From Actibacterium sp. MT2.3-13A (GTDB lineage: Bacteria; Pseudomonadota; Alphaproteobacteria; Rhodobacterales; Rhodobacteraceae): DNA of 64,000 nucleotides. Shown one piece after another: positions 34,477-42,804 of this stretch. A model generated the notes under the pieces. The model saw only the letters and a program-made list of their open reading frames with translations, searched no databases and was not told the origin of the DNA. Position numbers and translations under genes: made by a program. Positions within the stretch are counted from its first letter, which is position 1. Every line of letters starts with the position of its first letter. Location: contig NZ_JAGSOU010000012.1 in the NCBI RefSeq assembly GCF_018139985.1, forward strand, positions 52,277 to 116,276. The letters run 5' to 3'.

Positions 34477-35865
34477 ATGGACGGCAGATTGACGCGCTTT
34501 GATCCTACACTTGCGGCGATCCGCTTCGGCAGCGGGTTGGGACCGCGCCACGCCCGCCCGGCCAGCGCCGCGGCACTTCTTGACGAACTCGCGGGCCCGG
34601 ATCGCATGGCCGCCGCCTTCCCGGTGTCCGCCTACGGCGAGGCCATCGCCCGTCACAAGCGTTTCGTCGACGCGACCAAAGAGTGGCGCAAGGCCGAGGA
34701 TCCGGTCCGGCGCAAGGCACTGGACGCCGAGCGGAAAGCGCTGAGCGGCGAGTCGCATGAGCAGTATCTGGATGGGCTGCGCCGCAACATCGCCCGCGCG
34801 ATGCAGGCCGAATTCGGCTTTCGCGAAAGGCTGACCCGGTTCTGGGCCGATCACTTCACCGTCGGGCGGCGGGCCGCGATCCTGAGCGATGCGATCTCCA
34901 GCTATGTCGACGAGGCGATCCGGCCCAACCTTGCCGGCGATTTCGCAACCCTGCTGAAGGCGGCGGTGACCCATGTGGCCATGCTGCTCTATCTTCAGCA
35001 GGCCAGTTCGGCGGGGCCGAACTCGCTCTATGCCACGAAACGGCCCGACCGCGGGTTGAACGAGAACCTCGCCCGCGAGGTGCTTGAGCTGCACACGCTG
35101 GGGGTCGAGGCCGACTACAGCCAGAGCGATGTGCGCCAGCTGGCCGAATTGTTCACCGGCATGAGTTTCGAGCCGGGAGAGGGGTTCCGCTTCCGCCGGC
35201 CCTTTGTCGAGCCGGGGGAGGAGACCGTGCTGGGCCGCAGCTATGAGGGCGGGCTCGCGGATATCCACGCCGCGCTCGACGATCTGGCGCGTCACCCCGC
35301 CACCGCGCGCCACCTCGCGCGCAAGCTGGCGGTGCATTTCGTCGATGATACACCCGACCCGGCGCTGGTCGATCACGTTGCCGCGGCCTATGCCGCCAGC
35401 GGCGGCGACCTGACCGCCACATATGCCGCGCTGCTGGAGCATCCCTCGGCCTGGGCGCCGGAGCGCCGCAAGGTGCGCCAGCCCTTCGATTTCATGGCCG
35501 CCGCGCTCAGGGCGCTGGACGCGTCGGGTTCGGATCTGGTGGCCCTGCCGCGCGGCAAGACCCATGGCCAGCTGCTGGGCCCCGTGGCCCTGATGGGTCA
35601 GTCCTGGGAGCGGCCGGGTGGCCCCGATGGCCTGCCCGAGGAGGCTGCCGCCTGGGTCACGCCGCAGGGCATGGCCGCGCGCATCCAGTGGGCGATGCGC
35701 GCGCCGCAGGCGCTGACCGGCAAGCTGCCCGATCCGCGCGTCTTCGTCGAGACAGCGCTCGGCGGCACCGCCAGCGCCGATCTGACCTTCGCCGCCGGCG
35801 CGGCCGCCACCCGTGCCGAGGGCATCGGCCTGGTGCTGGCCTCGCCCGAGTTCCAACGGAGATGA
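34477..35865 (+). CDS. DUF1800 domain-containing protein
   Basis: The 462-residue protein fits DUF1800. It has AAIRFGSGLGPRHARPASAA at the N-terminus, FRERLTRFWADHFTVGRRAA, and the hallmark GLNENLAREVLELHTLGVEA followed by YSQSDVRQLAELFTGMSF. DUF1800 proteins are nearly always paired with a DUF1501 protein, as here (ATGA overlap). The pair is thought to be exported, but the biochemical role is unknown. No clear signal peptide is seen in this member. Confidence 0.92.
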   Translation: MDGRLTRFDPTLAAIRFGSGLGPRHARPASAAALLDELAGPDRMAAAFPVSAYGEAIARHKRFVDATKEWRKAEDPVRRKALDAERKALSGESHEQYLDGLRRNIARAMQAEFGFRERLTRFWADHFTVGRRAAILSDAISSYVDEAIRPNLAGDFATLLKAAVTHVAMLLYLQQASSAGPNSLYATKRPDRGLNENLAREVLELHTLGVEADYSQSDVRQLAELFTGMSFEPGEGFRFRRPFVEPGEETVLGRSYEGGLADIHAALDDLARHPATARHLARKLAVHFVDDTPDPALVDHVAAAYAASGGDLTATYAALLEHPSAWAPERRKVRQPFDFMAAALRALDASGSDLVALPRGKTHGQLLGPVALMGQSWERPGGPDGLPEEAAAWVTPQGMAARIQWAMRAPQALTGKLPDPRVFVETALGGTASADLTFAAGAAATRAEGIGLVLASPEFQRR

Positions 35866-37097
35866 CCATGGCATCCGATCTTTCCCGCCGCGGGTTTCTC
35901 GGCCGCAGCTTCGCGCTGGGATGCTCGGCTGCGGCCAGCCCCTTGCTGACGCCGGTGACGCTGGCCTCGGCGCCCTGGGATAACCGTCTGGTCGTGATCA
36001 TCCTGCGCGGCGCCATGGACGGTCTGGACGTGGTCCAGCCATATGGCGATCCTGTATTGGCGGAGTTGCGCCAGAAGCTGCCGGTGGGCGAGGCCGCGGG
36101 CGCACATGACCTCGACGGATTTTTCGCGCTGCACCCCGGGCTCGGTGACCTGATGCCGCTGTGGCGTGCGGGCGAACTGGGCTTCGCCCATGCCGTCTCC
36201 ACGCCCTATCGCGACAAGCGCAGCCATTTCGACGGGCAGGACCTGCTCGAGGCGGGGACCGGTTTCACGCCCGGGCAGCCCATCTCGCATGTGGGCTGGC
36301 TGAACCGGCTGCTGCAGGCCGTCCCCGGCATCGAGGCCGAGACCGCCTTCGCCATCGGGCGCGAAACCATGCGCGTGCTGGAGGGGCCGGCGCCGGTGTC
36401 GAGCTGGTGGCCCGACGTGCGGTTCGAGCTGACGCCGCAGACCCGCCAGTTGCTGGAGATGGTCAGCGCGCAGGACCCGCTGTTCCGCGCCGCGGTGGGC
36501 CAGGCGGCGGAGATCTCGGAAACCCTGGACCTGGAGGCGTCGGGCGCCGAGGCGGAGGAGGGGATGGAGGGCATGGCCCCGACGATGCAGGCCAAGCCCG
36601 GCAAGGCCCATGTAAAGGTGGCCGAGTTCGCCGCCGACCGCCTGCGCCGCGACACCCGCATCGCCGCCTTTTCGATCACCGGCTGGGACACCCACGGCAA
36701 CCAGAAAGCCGCGCTGAAGGGGCCGCTGGCGCAGCTTTCGGAAACCATCCTGACGCTGCGCGCGGGGCTCGGCCCCGACTGGGGACGCACCGCGGTTGTC
36801 GCGATGACCGAGTTCGGCCGCACCGCGCACGAGAACGGCACCGCTGGCACCGATCACGGCACCGGCGGCGCGATGCTGCTGGCCGGCGGCGCGCTGAAGG
36901 GCGGGCGGGTCTGGGCCGACTGGCCGGGGCTGGGCCCGGGGGATCTCTATCAGGGGCGCGACCTGATGCCGACGGCCGATGTGCGCGCCTATGCGGCGGC
37001 CGCAATGCAGGGGGTGTTCGGGCTCGACCGTGACGTTCTGGAAAGCGCGGTCTTCCCGGGGCTGGACATGGGTGGGGTCGGCGGGCTCATCCGCTGA
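35862..37097 (+). CDS. DUF1501 domain-containing protein with Tat signal
   Basis: The 411-residue protein starts with a twin-arginine signal (DLSRRGFLGRSFALGCSAAA), implying folded export to the periplasm. The DUF1501 body, related to the alkaline phosphatase/sulfatase fold, includes LVVIILRGAMDGLDVVQPYG, FALHPGLGDLMPLWRAGELG, FSITGWDTHGNQ and VAMTEFGRTAHENGTAGTDH. The start at 35862 overlaps the DUF1800 stop (ATGA); an ATG two codons later is equally possible. Function is unknown. Confidence 0.92.
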   Translation: MTMASDLSRRGFLGRSFALGCSAAASPLLTPVTLASAPWDNRLVVIILRGAMDGLDVVQPYGDPVLAELRQKLPVGEAAGAHDLDGFFALHPGLGDLMPLWRAGELGFAHAVSTPYRDKRSHFDGQDLLEAGTGFTPGQPISHVGWLNRLLQAVPGIEAETAFAIGRETMRVLEGPAPVSSWWPDVRFELTPQTRQLLEMVSAQDPLFRAAVGQAAEISETLDLEASGAEAEEGMEGMAPTMQAKPGKAHVKVAEFAADRLRRDTRIAAFSITGWDTHGNQKAALKGPLAQLSETILTLRAGLGPDWGRTAVVAMTEFGRTAHENGTAGTDHGTGGAMLLAGGALKGGRVWADWPGLGPGDLYQGRDLMPTADVRAYAAAAMQGVFGLDRDVLESAVFPGLDMGGVGGLIR

Positions 37098-37169
37098 GCC
37101 GGCTATGCGCGCGCGGGGCTTCGGCGCGCGCCGGGTTCGCGCATGCAAGGGGCGCGGAGCACGGTGATG

Positions 37170-37299
37170 AGCGCGCCCAAGCCAGATCGCAACGCCCTCG
37201 CCCTCGGGGCCCGAGGTGATGGAGGGCCGTTTCACCCGGCCGGAGCGGCTGTCGGGCCCGACCCGGCTGGAGCGGGTGGCCGAGGATCCCGCGCCCTAG
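37170..37299 (+). pseudogene. Possible GNAT acetyltransferase N-terminal remnant
   Basis: A short open stretch reads PSPSGPEVMEGRFTRPERLS and then stops at 37297-37299. The PxVxEGRFxRLExLS pattern is how many GNAT acetyltransferases of this group begin, but the domain itself is absent. It overlaps the end of the response regulator gene by four bases. It may be a decayed gene start. The rest of the 37098-37295 gap shows no gene. Confidence 0.3.
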
Positions 37300-37988
37300 A
37301 CGCGGTCGACCGCGCGGATGCGCGCCTGCACCAGGCGGCTGGCCCGGCTGAGCGCGCGGGCGTCGCGCGCCGCGATCCAGCCCGCGGCCTCCTCCAGCCT
37401 GGGGTCGCGGCTGTCCCGCCCGAGACCGCGCAGGAACTGCGCGGCATAGTCCAGCGCCGCGGCGTCGGGGCGGCTGCTCAGCATCAGGGCGGCCCGCACC
37501 AGGTCGTCGCGCAGCGCCAGCCGGTCGGGCCGCACGATGTCGTCGTGCGCTGCCGCCTGCGTCGCGCGACCGGAGGCGTCCAGCCCCGACAGGATCGCCC
37601 GCTGGAAGCTGGCCAGCGACGTGACGGGTTTGTCCAGGAAGCCGTCTGCCCCGGCGCGCATCGCGCGGGCCCGCGCCCCGTCGTCGCCGCTGCACCCCAG
37701 CACCACCGGCACCCGCGGCCCGCGCAGGCGCAACTCCGCGATCAGCGCCTCGCCGCGCCCGTCGGGCAGGCCGAGATCGACGATCGCCGCGCCGGGCCGG
37801 TAGGCGCGCAGATGCTGGCGTGCCGCGCGCAGGCTGTCGGCCCGCCGCAGCCGCGCGCCCGAGCGCAGGCACAGCAGGCGCAGCGCCTCGCAGGCGAAGC
37901 GGCTGTCCTCCACGGCCAGCACCGTCAACCCCAGAAGCGGCCGTCCGGCGTCGGGGCGCACGCCGGGCGGGGATCGGTCGTCGCTCAT
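37296..37988 (-). CDS. Response regulator with receiver domain and unknown C-terminal helical region
   Basis: The 230-residue protein has an N-terminal receiver domain: acidic pair E27-D28 (LAVEDSR), phosphoacceptor D71 (AAIVDLGLPDGRG), S100 and K120 (FLDKPV). After residue 130 the sequence is Ala/Arg-rich and probably helical, with no recognisable DNA-binding or enzymatic domain, so it may act through protein contacts. No sensor kinase is adjacent. It is divergent from mce, with about 128 bases between starts. Confidence 0.85.
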   Translation of the reverse strand: MSDDRSPPGVRPDAGRPLLGLTVLAVEDSRFACEALRLLCLRSGARLRRADSLRAARQHLRAYRPGAAIVDLGLPDGRGEALIAELRLRGPRVPVVLGCSGDDGARARAMRAGADGFLDKPVTSLASFQRAILSGLDASGRATQAAAHDDIVRPDRLALRDDLVRAALMLSSRPDAAALDYAAQFLRGLGRDSRDPRLEEAAGWIAARDARALSRASRLVQARIRAVDRV

Positions 37989-38116
37989 CCCGGTCTCCTT
38001 TCCCGCCAGTAGAGACGGGCGTTCGCTAAACTTCCGTTAATCGCCTCCGGCCGGGCTTGCGGGCGGCGCGCGGGCGTCCCATAACCGGTTCAGCGCAGGA
38101 TAAAGGAGCCCAGCCG

Positions 38117-38520
<404 letters not shown>

Positions 38521-38521
<1 letters not shown>

Positions 38522-38814
38522 TGGGCATCACATCCGCCATCGTCCTGTTCTCGGTCATCTGGTTCCTGGTGCTGTTCATCACCCTGCCGATCCGGCTGGA
38601 GACGCAAGGAGACCGCGGCGAGGTGGAGCCCGGCACCCATGCCGGCGCGCCCGCCGATTTCAGCTTCAAGCGCAAGGCCAAGCTGGTCACCGCGATCACG
38701 GTCGTGATCTGGGCGGTGCTGGCCGGGGTGATCACCTCGGGCGCGATCAAGGTGCGCGATTTCGACTGGTTCCACCGGATGGGGCCGGCGACCTCGCAGG
38801 ACGCGGGCAAGTAA
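38521..38814 (+). CDS. DUF1467 family small membrane protein
   Basis: The 97-residue protein has two membrane helices (SAIVLFSVIWFLVLFITLPI and LVTAITVVIWAVLAGVITSG), with a conserved LPIRLETQGDRGEVEPGTHA loop between them. Unknown function. It overlaps the mce stop by one base, so it is translationally coupled to the epimerase. Confidence 0.9.
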
Positions 38815-38847
38815 GGGGCGCAGGCGGCGATCCCGGCCAAGCTTTGT

Positions 38848-39573
38848 TTACGCCCTGCGGCCGGGCGCCGGCCAAGCCGAGGGCGCCTTTGCGTTCAGCC
38901 GGTGGAACTGGTGGGTGAAGGTGGCCGCGCCCAGGATCGGGATCAGCAGGTTCACCAGCGGCACCGACAGCGGCACCGCCATCAGCGTGCCCGCCAGCCA
39001 CACCCGGCCCCAGTGGCGGCGGCGCAGATCGGCGGCGCCCTTGCGTCCCAGCCGGCGCATGGCCACCATCTGGAAATATTCGCGCCCCAGCAGGTAGCCG
39101 TTCACCGCCCAGAACATCACCGGCGCCAGCGGTCCCAGCGGGAAATACAGCAGCAGCGCCAGCGCGTTCACCGCCACCAGCACGCCGAAGAAATTCACGC
39201 TGTCCTTCAGCGTCTCGTAAAGGCCGATGCGCGGAGCGGGAGGCAGGCCGGGGTAATGCCGGTCCTCGACCGCCTGGGCCACGTCCTCGAGGAAAAGCCC
39301 GGTGAAGGCCGAGGCCACCGGCACCATCAAGAAGACCGACAGGACCAGCATCGCCGCGATCACCGCGACGGAAAACACGTCGCCCACCCAGGTGATGTCG
39401 CCGAGGCCCGGCAGCGCCAGCGTGTCGGGCGCGAGCCAGCCGACCAGTCCCGCAAAGACCACGGTCATGCCGAAGAGCAGGGCCACCGTCAGCCCCAGCC
39501 CCAGCCACAGCACGCGGCGGAAGCGCCGATCGCTGAGCTGCGCCAGCGCCTTGAGAAAATCGGTAACGATCAT
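38848..39573 (-). CDS. EI24 domain (CysZ-like) membrane protein
   Basis: The 241-residue protein starts with IVTDFLKALAQLSDRRFRRV and has about five to six membrane segments. The EI24/CysZ signature LYFPLGPLAPVMFWAVNGYL leads into GREYFQMVAMRRLGRK. CysZ of enterobacteria imports sulfate; alphaproteobacterial EI24 proteins are not characterised. The start at 39573 overlaps the nitroreductase stop (ATGA), indicating co-transcription. Confidence 0.87.
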   Translation of the reverse strand: MIVTDFLKALAQLSDRRFRRVLWLGLGLTVALLFGMTVVFAGLVGWLAPDTLALPGLGDITWVGDVFSVAVIAAMLVLSVFLMVPVASAFTGLFLEDVAQAVEDRHYPGLPPAPRIGLYETLKDSVNFFGVLVAVNALALLLYFPLGPLAPVMFWAVNGYLLGREYFQMVAMRRLGRKGAADLRRRHWGRVWLAGTLMAVPLSVPLVNLLIPILGAATFTHQFHRLNAKAPSAWPAPGRRA

Positions 39574-40148
39574 GCCTCGACCCATTCGGTGATGGCGTCG
39601 AGATCGGGGCGGGGGCGCTCGGGCGGCTGTGTGGTCTCGGTGCCGATATGGATGAGACCCGCGAGGTTTTCGGCGGCGCTGAGACCCAGCCCCTCCTCGA
39701 CGAAGGCGCGGTCATGGGCGATCCAGCCCGACAGCCAGTTCGCGCCCCAGCCCGAGGCATGCGCCGCATTCAGCAGTGCCAGGCACACCGCGCCCGCGGA
39801 ATAGAGCTGCTCGATCGCGGGGATCTTCTCCGAGGGTTTCGGCGCGGCGATCACCGCGACGGCCAGCGGCGCGCCGCGCAAGCTCGCCTGGGTCTTGGCG
39901 AGCTGCTCGGGCGCGATGCCCAGCGCCTCGGCGCGGGTGGCGGCGAGATCGGCCAGGCGGGCCAGCGCCGCGGGCTGCAGCACGATGAAGCGCCAGGGCG
40001 CGAGCGCGCCGTGATCGGGGCTGCGGGCGGCCGCAGTCAGCAGCGGTAGCAGCTCCGCGCGCGTCGGCGCGGGCGCGGTCAGGGTCTTGGACGGGCGGGA
40101 ACGGCGGGTGAGGAGGAACTCCATCACCGGGCGGTTGATGTCGGGCAT
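39570..40148 (-). CDS. Nitroreductase family protein (YdjA-like)
   Basis: The 192-residue FMN-dependent nitroreductase fold shows MEFLLTRRSRPSKTLTAPAP, AARSPDHGALAPWRFIVLQP (FMN contacts), AGAVCLALLNAAHASGWGAN and a C-terminal GLIHIGTETTQPPERPRP. The short length and DHG motif fit the YdjA group, which reduces nitro compounds or quinone-like substrates with NAD(P)H. It is first in a two-gene operon with the EI24 gene. Confidence 0.92.
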   Translation of the reverse strand: MPDINRPVMEFLLTRRSRPSKTLTAPAPTRAELLPLLTAAARSPDHGALAPWRFIVLQPAALARLADLAATRAEALGIAPEQLAKTQASLRGAPLAVAVIAAPKPSEKIPAIEQLYSAGAVCLALLNAAHASGWGANWLSGWIAHDRAFVEEGLGLSAAENLAGLIHIGTETTQPPERPRPDLDAITEWVEA

Positions 40149-40229
40149 AGTCTTCTCCTGTTGCGGGGGAAGATGTCGGATAAACCGCGCCGGTGTTCAA
40201 GGGCAGAGGCGGCGGGAAAGGGTTTTCGC

Positions 40230-40261
40230 GCCTCCGGCGGGGATATTTGGGGCCAGAAGAA
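40230..40261 (+). repeat. Dispersed 32-bp repeat, copy 6
   Basis: GCCTCCGGCGGGGATATTT, then GG, then GGCCAGAAGAA: apart from two bases it equals copy 1. It lies in the promoter-side gap between divergent nitroreductase and DUF167 genes, so it is not limited to gene 3' ends. Confidence 0.88.
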
Positions 40262-40329
40262 AGGCGGCGGGGTTGCGTGGCGGCCGGTGGCCGGGCTAGG
40301 CCAAGGGGGCCTGATGACGGAGCGACCCC

Positions 40330-40596
40330 TTGCGCCTGCCCGACCTGTCCGACCTGTCCGACCTCGCCGCCCCCGGCACCGAGATCGCCCTGCGCGTGAC
40401 TCCCAAGGCATCGCGCAACGCGATCACGCGCGAGGGGGGTGAGATCCGGGTCTATGTCACCACCGTTCCCGAGGCGGGCAAGGCGAACGCGGCGGTGGTG
40501 AAGCTGCTGGCCAAGGCGCTGGGCGTGCCGAAATCGCGGCTGGAGCTGCTGCGCGGCCAGACCGGGCGGGACAAGATCTTCCGCGTTCTGGGCTAG
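40330..40596 (+). CDS. DUF167 (YggU family) protein
   Basis: The 88-residue protein shows the DUF167 fold: LRVTPKASRNAITREGGEIR, VTTVPEAGKANAAVVKLLAK and LGVPKSRLELLRGQTGRDKI. Function is unknown. The first in-frame candidate is TTG at 40330, and no in-frame ATG is available before the conserved part, so a non-ATG start is required. It converges with the next gene with a four-base overlap. Confidence 0.88.
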   Translation: MRLPDLSDLSDLAAPGTEIALRVTPKASRNAITREGGEIRVYVTTVPEAGKANAAVVKLLAKALGVPKSRLELLRGQTGRDKIFRVLG

Positions 40597-40838
40597 GTGT
40601 CGTTTTCGGGGCGCGACAGCCGGTAGATGCCCTCGGGCAGGTCCAGCGCGGCGGCGAGTTCCTTCAGCTGCACCTGCGAGAGCGTGATCCGCTGCACCGC
40701 ATCGGTGCGCGGGTCGAGTTGCTCGATGGTCACGCAATCCTCGAAGGCGTGGATGGTGACATCCTCCTGCAGGTAGCCTTGGCCCTCGTCCACGAGGGTG
40801 ACCACGGTCGAGTCGAATTCATGCTCGATGGTAAACAT
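40593..40838 (-). CDS. Conserved hypothetical protein (81 residues)
   Basis: This small acidic soluble protein begins MFTIEHEFDSTVVTLVDEGQ and contains EDCVTIEQLDPRTDAVQRIT and LKELAAALDLPEGIYRL. I do not recognise a named family, although it looks like a conserved Rhodobacteraceae protein. It has no signal peptide or membrane segment. An FNR-like box is centred about 65 bases upstream (40896-40909), which could serve this gene, the divergent small ORF, or both. Confidence 0.75.
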   Translation of the reverse strand: MFTIEHEFDSTVVTLVDEGQGYLQEDVTIHAFEDCVTIEQLDPRTDAVQRITLSQVQLKELAAALDLPEGIYRLSRPENDT

Positions 40839-40895
40839 GGAAACAGGCTAGCGCCTGCAGCGCGCGCTGTGAACTGCAAAGGCGCGCGGCGCGGT

Positions 40896-40909
40896 TTGAT
40901 GCGTGTCAA
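40896..40909. promoter_or_regulatory. FNR/FnrL/Dnr-like operator TTGATGCGTGTCAA
   Basis: Two half-sites TTGAT and GTCAA are spaced by four bases. It lies 57 bases from the 40838 gene start and 72 bases before the small ORF at 40982, ahead of the DUF6455 genes. Confidence 0.55.
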
Positions 40910-40981
40910 GGCAGGCGCGCAGGATTCCTGTTTTCCTGTTCATGACGCCACGCGCGAGGCCGCAGGCAAAGGAGCACACGC

Positions 40982-41095
40982 ATGTCCGGTCCCGACAGCT
41001 TTGACCGTCACACAGCGCCGCCCGGGCTGATCGCCCAGGCGCGGCCGCCCTGTGGCCGGACCCGCGGGCGGCTGGAGACCATGTGCGGGGGCTGA
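40982..41095 (+). CDS. Candidate small ORF (37 codons), possible degraded DUF6455 copy
   Basis: An ATG preceded by AAAGGAG at good spacing opens a 37-residue frame, MSGPDSFDRHTAPPGLIAQA and onward, ending in CGG before TGA. The FDRHxAxxGxxAQAR pattern is reminiscent of the DUF6455 N-terminus (DRHADLMGRMAxxxG), as in the gene at 41467, but the cysteine-rich half is missing. It could be a real leader peptide, a small protein or a decayed paralogue. Confidence 0.4.
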   Translation: MSGPDSFDRHTAPPGLIAQARPPCGRTRGRLETMCGG

Positions 41096-41113
41096 CCGCC
41101 GATGGAGGACAGG

Positions 41114-41374
41114 ATGGAAGAGACTGGCAAACTTTCGCGCCATTTCTGGCTGACCCAGGGAATGGCGCGCGCGGTGGGGGTGAATCTGAACGCCGCGTTG
41201 CAGAGCGGTCGGATCAGCCGGGCCGACTATGCTCAGGCCATCGCCGAATGCTGCCACTGCGCGCACCACGATCGCTGTCTCGCCTGGTTGGCGGTCAACG
41301 GCGCGGGCGCCGAGCGGCAGCCGTCTTTCTGCGCCATCGGTCCGCTACTGGACCGGCTGAAGGCGGAGGGGTGA
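41114..41374 (+). CDS. DUF6455 family cysteine-rich small protein
   Basis: The 86-residue protein matches the alphaproteobacterial DUF6455 type: HFWLTQGMARAVGVNLNAAL, a helix with ISRADYAQAIAECCHCAHHD, then RCLAWL and PSFCAIGPLLDRL. The four-Cys pattern (CxxC, C, C) suggests metal binding. Function is unknown. The start at 41114 has GGAGG five bases upstream; the ATG at 41102 is the alternative. It is followed by a paralogue at 41467. Confidence 0.8.
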   Translation: MEETGKLSRHFWLTQGMARAVGVNLNAALQSGRISRADYAQAIAECCHCAHHDRCLAWLAVNGAGAERQPSFCAIGPLLDRLKAEG

Positions 41375-41399
41375 CGTTATCGGTTGCACATGCAACGAT

Positions 41400-41413
41400 T
41401 TGATCTGGATCAT
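41400..41413. promoter_or_regulatory. FNR/FnrL/Dnr-like operator TTGATCTGGATCAT
   Basis: It matches TTGAT-N4-ATCAA except for the last base. It lies 54 bases before the second DUF6455 gene (41467), and so probably drives it separately from the first. Confidence 0.6.
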
Positions 41414-41466
41414 GGTGCCGCTTGCCGTCGCGGCGCAGGGTGTTCCCGACTTGATCGGAGGATGAG

Positions 41467-41721
41467 ATGTTCGAGTTTTTCAAGAAGATCGACCGCCATT
41501 CGGATCTGATGGGCGGCATGGCGCAGCGACTGGGCGTCGACCTCGGCGAAGAGGTTTCGGAGCGGTCCATCAAGGCGCAGGATTACCGCAACGCGCTGCT
41601 GCGCTGCACCCATTGCGATGGCGTCGAGGCCTGCGTGGAATGGCAGGAGGACAATGAGCGGGCCGATGTCGCGCCGCCCTATTGCCGCAACCGCGACCTA
41701 TTCTCGCAACTGGCCGAGTGA
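41467..41721 (+). CDS. DUF6455 family cysteine-rich small protein (paralogue)
   Basis: The 84-residue protein begins MFEFFKKIDRHSDLMGGMAQ then RLGVDLGEEVSERSIKAQDY. It carries the same Cys frame as the upstream gene: RCTHCDGVEACVEWQEDNER and PPYCRNRDLF. The repeat of four cysteines with a Trp suggests a small metal-binding protein. It has GGAGG just upstream of the ATG and an FNR-like box 54 bases before it. It overlaps the next gene by four bases (GTGA). Confidence 0.85.
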   Translation: MFEFFKKIDRHSDLMGGMAQRLGVDLGEEVSERSIKAQDYRNALLRCTHCDGVEACVEWQEDNERADVAPPYCRNRDLFSQLAE

Positions 41722-42071
41722 GCTTGCGCCAGATCGAGAACGTGATCTCCGACCGCGGCTCGAAATACGCGGTGTCGGGCGGGTCGGCCGACTCGCGCGA
41801 GGCGGTGGAGGCGTTCCTCAAGGATCTGAAACGCAAGAAGAAATACGCGCGGGCCACACATAACAGCTGGGCCGCGCTGCTGCCCGAGGGGCCCGCCAAA
41901 TCCGATGACGGAGAGACTGGCGCGGGCGCCATCATCCTGCGGATGCTGGAGGACGCCGGGCTGAAGAACCACGTCGTCGTGGTCACGCGCTGGTATGGCG
42001 GCAAGCATCTGGGCGGCGACCGATTCCGCCATGTGGCCGAGGCGGTTCGGGTCTACCTCGACACGCTGTGA
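41718..42071 (+). CDS. IMPACT/YigZ (UPF0029) family protein, short form
   Basis: The 117-residue protein carries the UPF0029 core: SDRGSKYAVSGGSADSREAV, KYARATHNSWAALLPEG, KSDDGETGAGAIILRMLEDA and VVVTRWYGGKHLGGDRFRHV. It lacks the C-terminal DUF1949 half of enterobacterial YigZ. Members contact ribosomes or tRNA-like substrates, but function is not firm. The GTG at 41718 overlaps the DUF6455 stop, which favours this start and implies coupling. Confidence 0.85.
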   Translation: MSLRQIENVISDRGSKYAVSGGSADSREAVEAFLKDLKRKKKYARATHNSWAALLPEGPAKSDDGETGAGAIILRMLEDAGLKNHVVVVTRWYGGKHLGGDRFRHVAEAVRVYLDTL

Positions 42072-42117
42072 GCGCGAGGTGAGATCCATGAGCCCTGCAG
42101 GGATTTTCGCCCGCGGC

Positions 42118-42426
42118 CTATTCGCCGAGCTCCAGATGGAGCCAGACGTCGAAGGCCGCCGTCGTGTTGACGTCCTCCCATGTGATGAGCGGCAGGTCGA
42201 AGGGATGGTTGGCCTCGATCATCGCGACGAGCGCGGGGCGACGGGCCTCGATCGTCCTGAAGGTCAGCTGGACCAGGACATGCTCTTCCAGCATGCCTTC
42301 CCACTGAAACATGGTGATCATGTCGGACTCGAGGGTGGCGCAGGCAGCGAGCCGTTGGGTCAGCACCTTGTGCGCGAGGTCACGGGCGGTGTCGAGATCG
42401 GGGCAGGCCGTGGTGAGGCGGATCAT
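42118..42426 (-). CDS. cutA: Divalent-cation tolerance protein CutA
   Basis: This 102-residue CutA-type protein shows RLTTACPDLDTARDLAHKVL, TQRLAACATLESDMITMFQW, RTIEARRPALVAMIEANHPF and the C-terminal LPLITWEDVNTTAAFDVWLH. CutA trimers bind metal ions; the physiological role is debated. The start at 42426 gives the normal family length. Confidence 0.9.
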   Translation of the reverse strand: MIRLTTACPDLDTARDLAHKVLTQRLAACATLESDMITMFQWEGMLEEHVLVQLTFRTIEARRPALVAMIEANHPFDLPLITWEDVNTTAAFDVWLHLELGE

Positions 42427-42804
42427 GCGGGCGTCTCCGTGGTCGGGGGCGTCGTGACCGCATTGTCGGGGGAAACCGGCGCCGCGTCCAGAGGGCAAGG
42501 CCCGCGTGCGACCGTTCAGAAAGCTTGCGTCGGGAGCGGGCGCGGCAGCGTTCCCACATATCTTACAGACTACTGCTGCTTGGCGGTGGGAAATTCAGCG
42601 AAACTCACCATGAACCATCCCTATGTGGAGTTAGATCGAGCAGGACGCCGATGGATGAAAGGCGGTTACGCTTTTCATATCTCCACAATTTCCCGGGCAC
42701 TTTTTTCGCTTGGGTTGTTTTTGTGCCGCGTGTTCCAGTTGAAGGTCTCTGTTGTTCAATATCTCTGACCCATCAGGGAAACAGGCGCTGGTCTCCAGCG
42801 ATGC
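42427..42804. other. 378-base gap with an AT-rich patch
   Basis: The stretch 42601-42780 has 86 G or C of 180 by hand count (48%), well below the surroundings. It contains one possible ORF (42610-42768, 52 residues, starting MNHPYVELDRAGRRWMKGGY) with no convincing ribosome site and no recognised family. No tRNA structure was found. It may be a remnant of transferred DNA. Confidence 0.5.

Noticed and set aside
37296..37988. Suspected inactive receiver domain
   Set aside because: The acidic pair, Asp71, Ser100 and Lys120 are all present, so phosphorylation should be possible.
42541..42640. Possible tRNA in the AT-rich patch before rimO
   Set aside because: No cloverleaf, T-loop or acceptor pairing could be drawn on either strand.
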